Shown here piece by piece: positions 63,989-64,000 of a stretch of DNA of 64,000 nucleotides. The stretch lies in NCBI RefSeq assembly GCF_000002995.4, contig NW_025062475.1, positions 5,708,187 to 5,772,186 of the forward strand. Direction: 5' to 3'. Both the position numbers and the translations under genes were made by a program. The stretch comes from Brugia malayi (taxonomy: Eukaryota; Nematoda; Chromadorea; Rhabditida; Onchocercidae). The stretch's first letter is position 1. The number at the start of each line of letters is the position of its first letter. The notes beneath the pieces were generated by a model, which saw nothing but the letters and a program-made list of their open reading frames with translations, searched no databases and was not told where the DNA came from.

Positions 63989-64000
63989 GAGTTATTATTT

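Overview
The window looks like nuclear DNA of a parasitic nematode, most probably a filarial worm. It is strongly AT-rich. Its genes are split by many short-to-medium introns with TTTCAG-type 3' splice sites. The products match nematode or general animal families: an Ascaris-type TIL protease inhibitor, a MEP-1-like zinc-finger protein, HSP20, SAM50, ITPase, OS-9, TMEM272-like, TMEM164 and PEBP. Two TTAGGC units (the nematode telomere motif) occur internally. Species and all family names come from recognising motifs by eye; no search was run.

Layout. From 1 to about 21,800 there is no convincing gene, only AT-rich DNA with microsatellites, inverted repeats and a nearly identical split duplication (2946-5667 and 16879-19543). 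At 21,829-22,951 a three-exon gene encodes a secreted ten-cysteine TIL inhibitor. From 22,952 to 26,600 I see no gene. At 27,267-28,896 lie exons of a MEP-1-like C2H2 protein whose two ends are unclear, followed at 30,464-30,876 by a small cysteine-rich gene. At 33,255-33,623 is an HSP20 gene; about 500 bp upstream of its start is a tandem array whose unit is a heat-shock element. A minus-strand R3H-like/RRM gene occupies about 34,775-36,475.

From 37,910 to 63,560 the genes lie on the plus strand. They are SAM50 (mitochondrial outer-membrane assembly), ITPase (nucleotide-pool cleaning) with a whole unrelated ORF in its first intron, OS-9 (an ER-associated degradation lectin), a TMEM272-like four-pass membrane protein, TMEM164 (a polytopic lipid-remodelling protein) and a PEBP. 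These are mostly housekeeping genes from separate pathways. Spacings of 0.6-3.3 kb do not by themselves argue for one operon. The window ends with a perfect 22-bp hairpin and possible minus-strand coding sequence running off the edge.

Exon coordinates come from hand-matching splice sites, reading phase and family conservation. Internal joins of SAM50, ITPase, TMEM164, PEBP and TMEM272-like are in phase throughout. The 5' end of OS-9 and both ends of the MEP-1-like and R3H/RRM genes are less certain.
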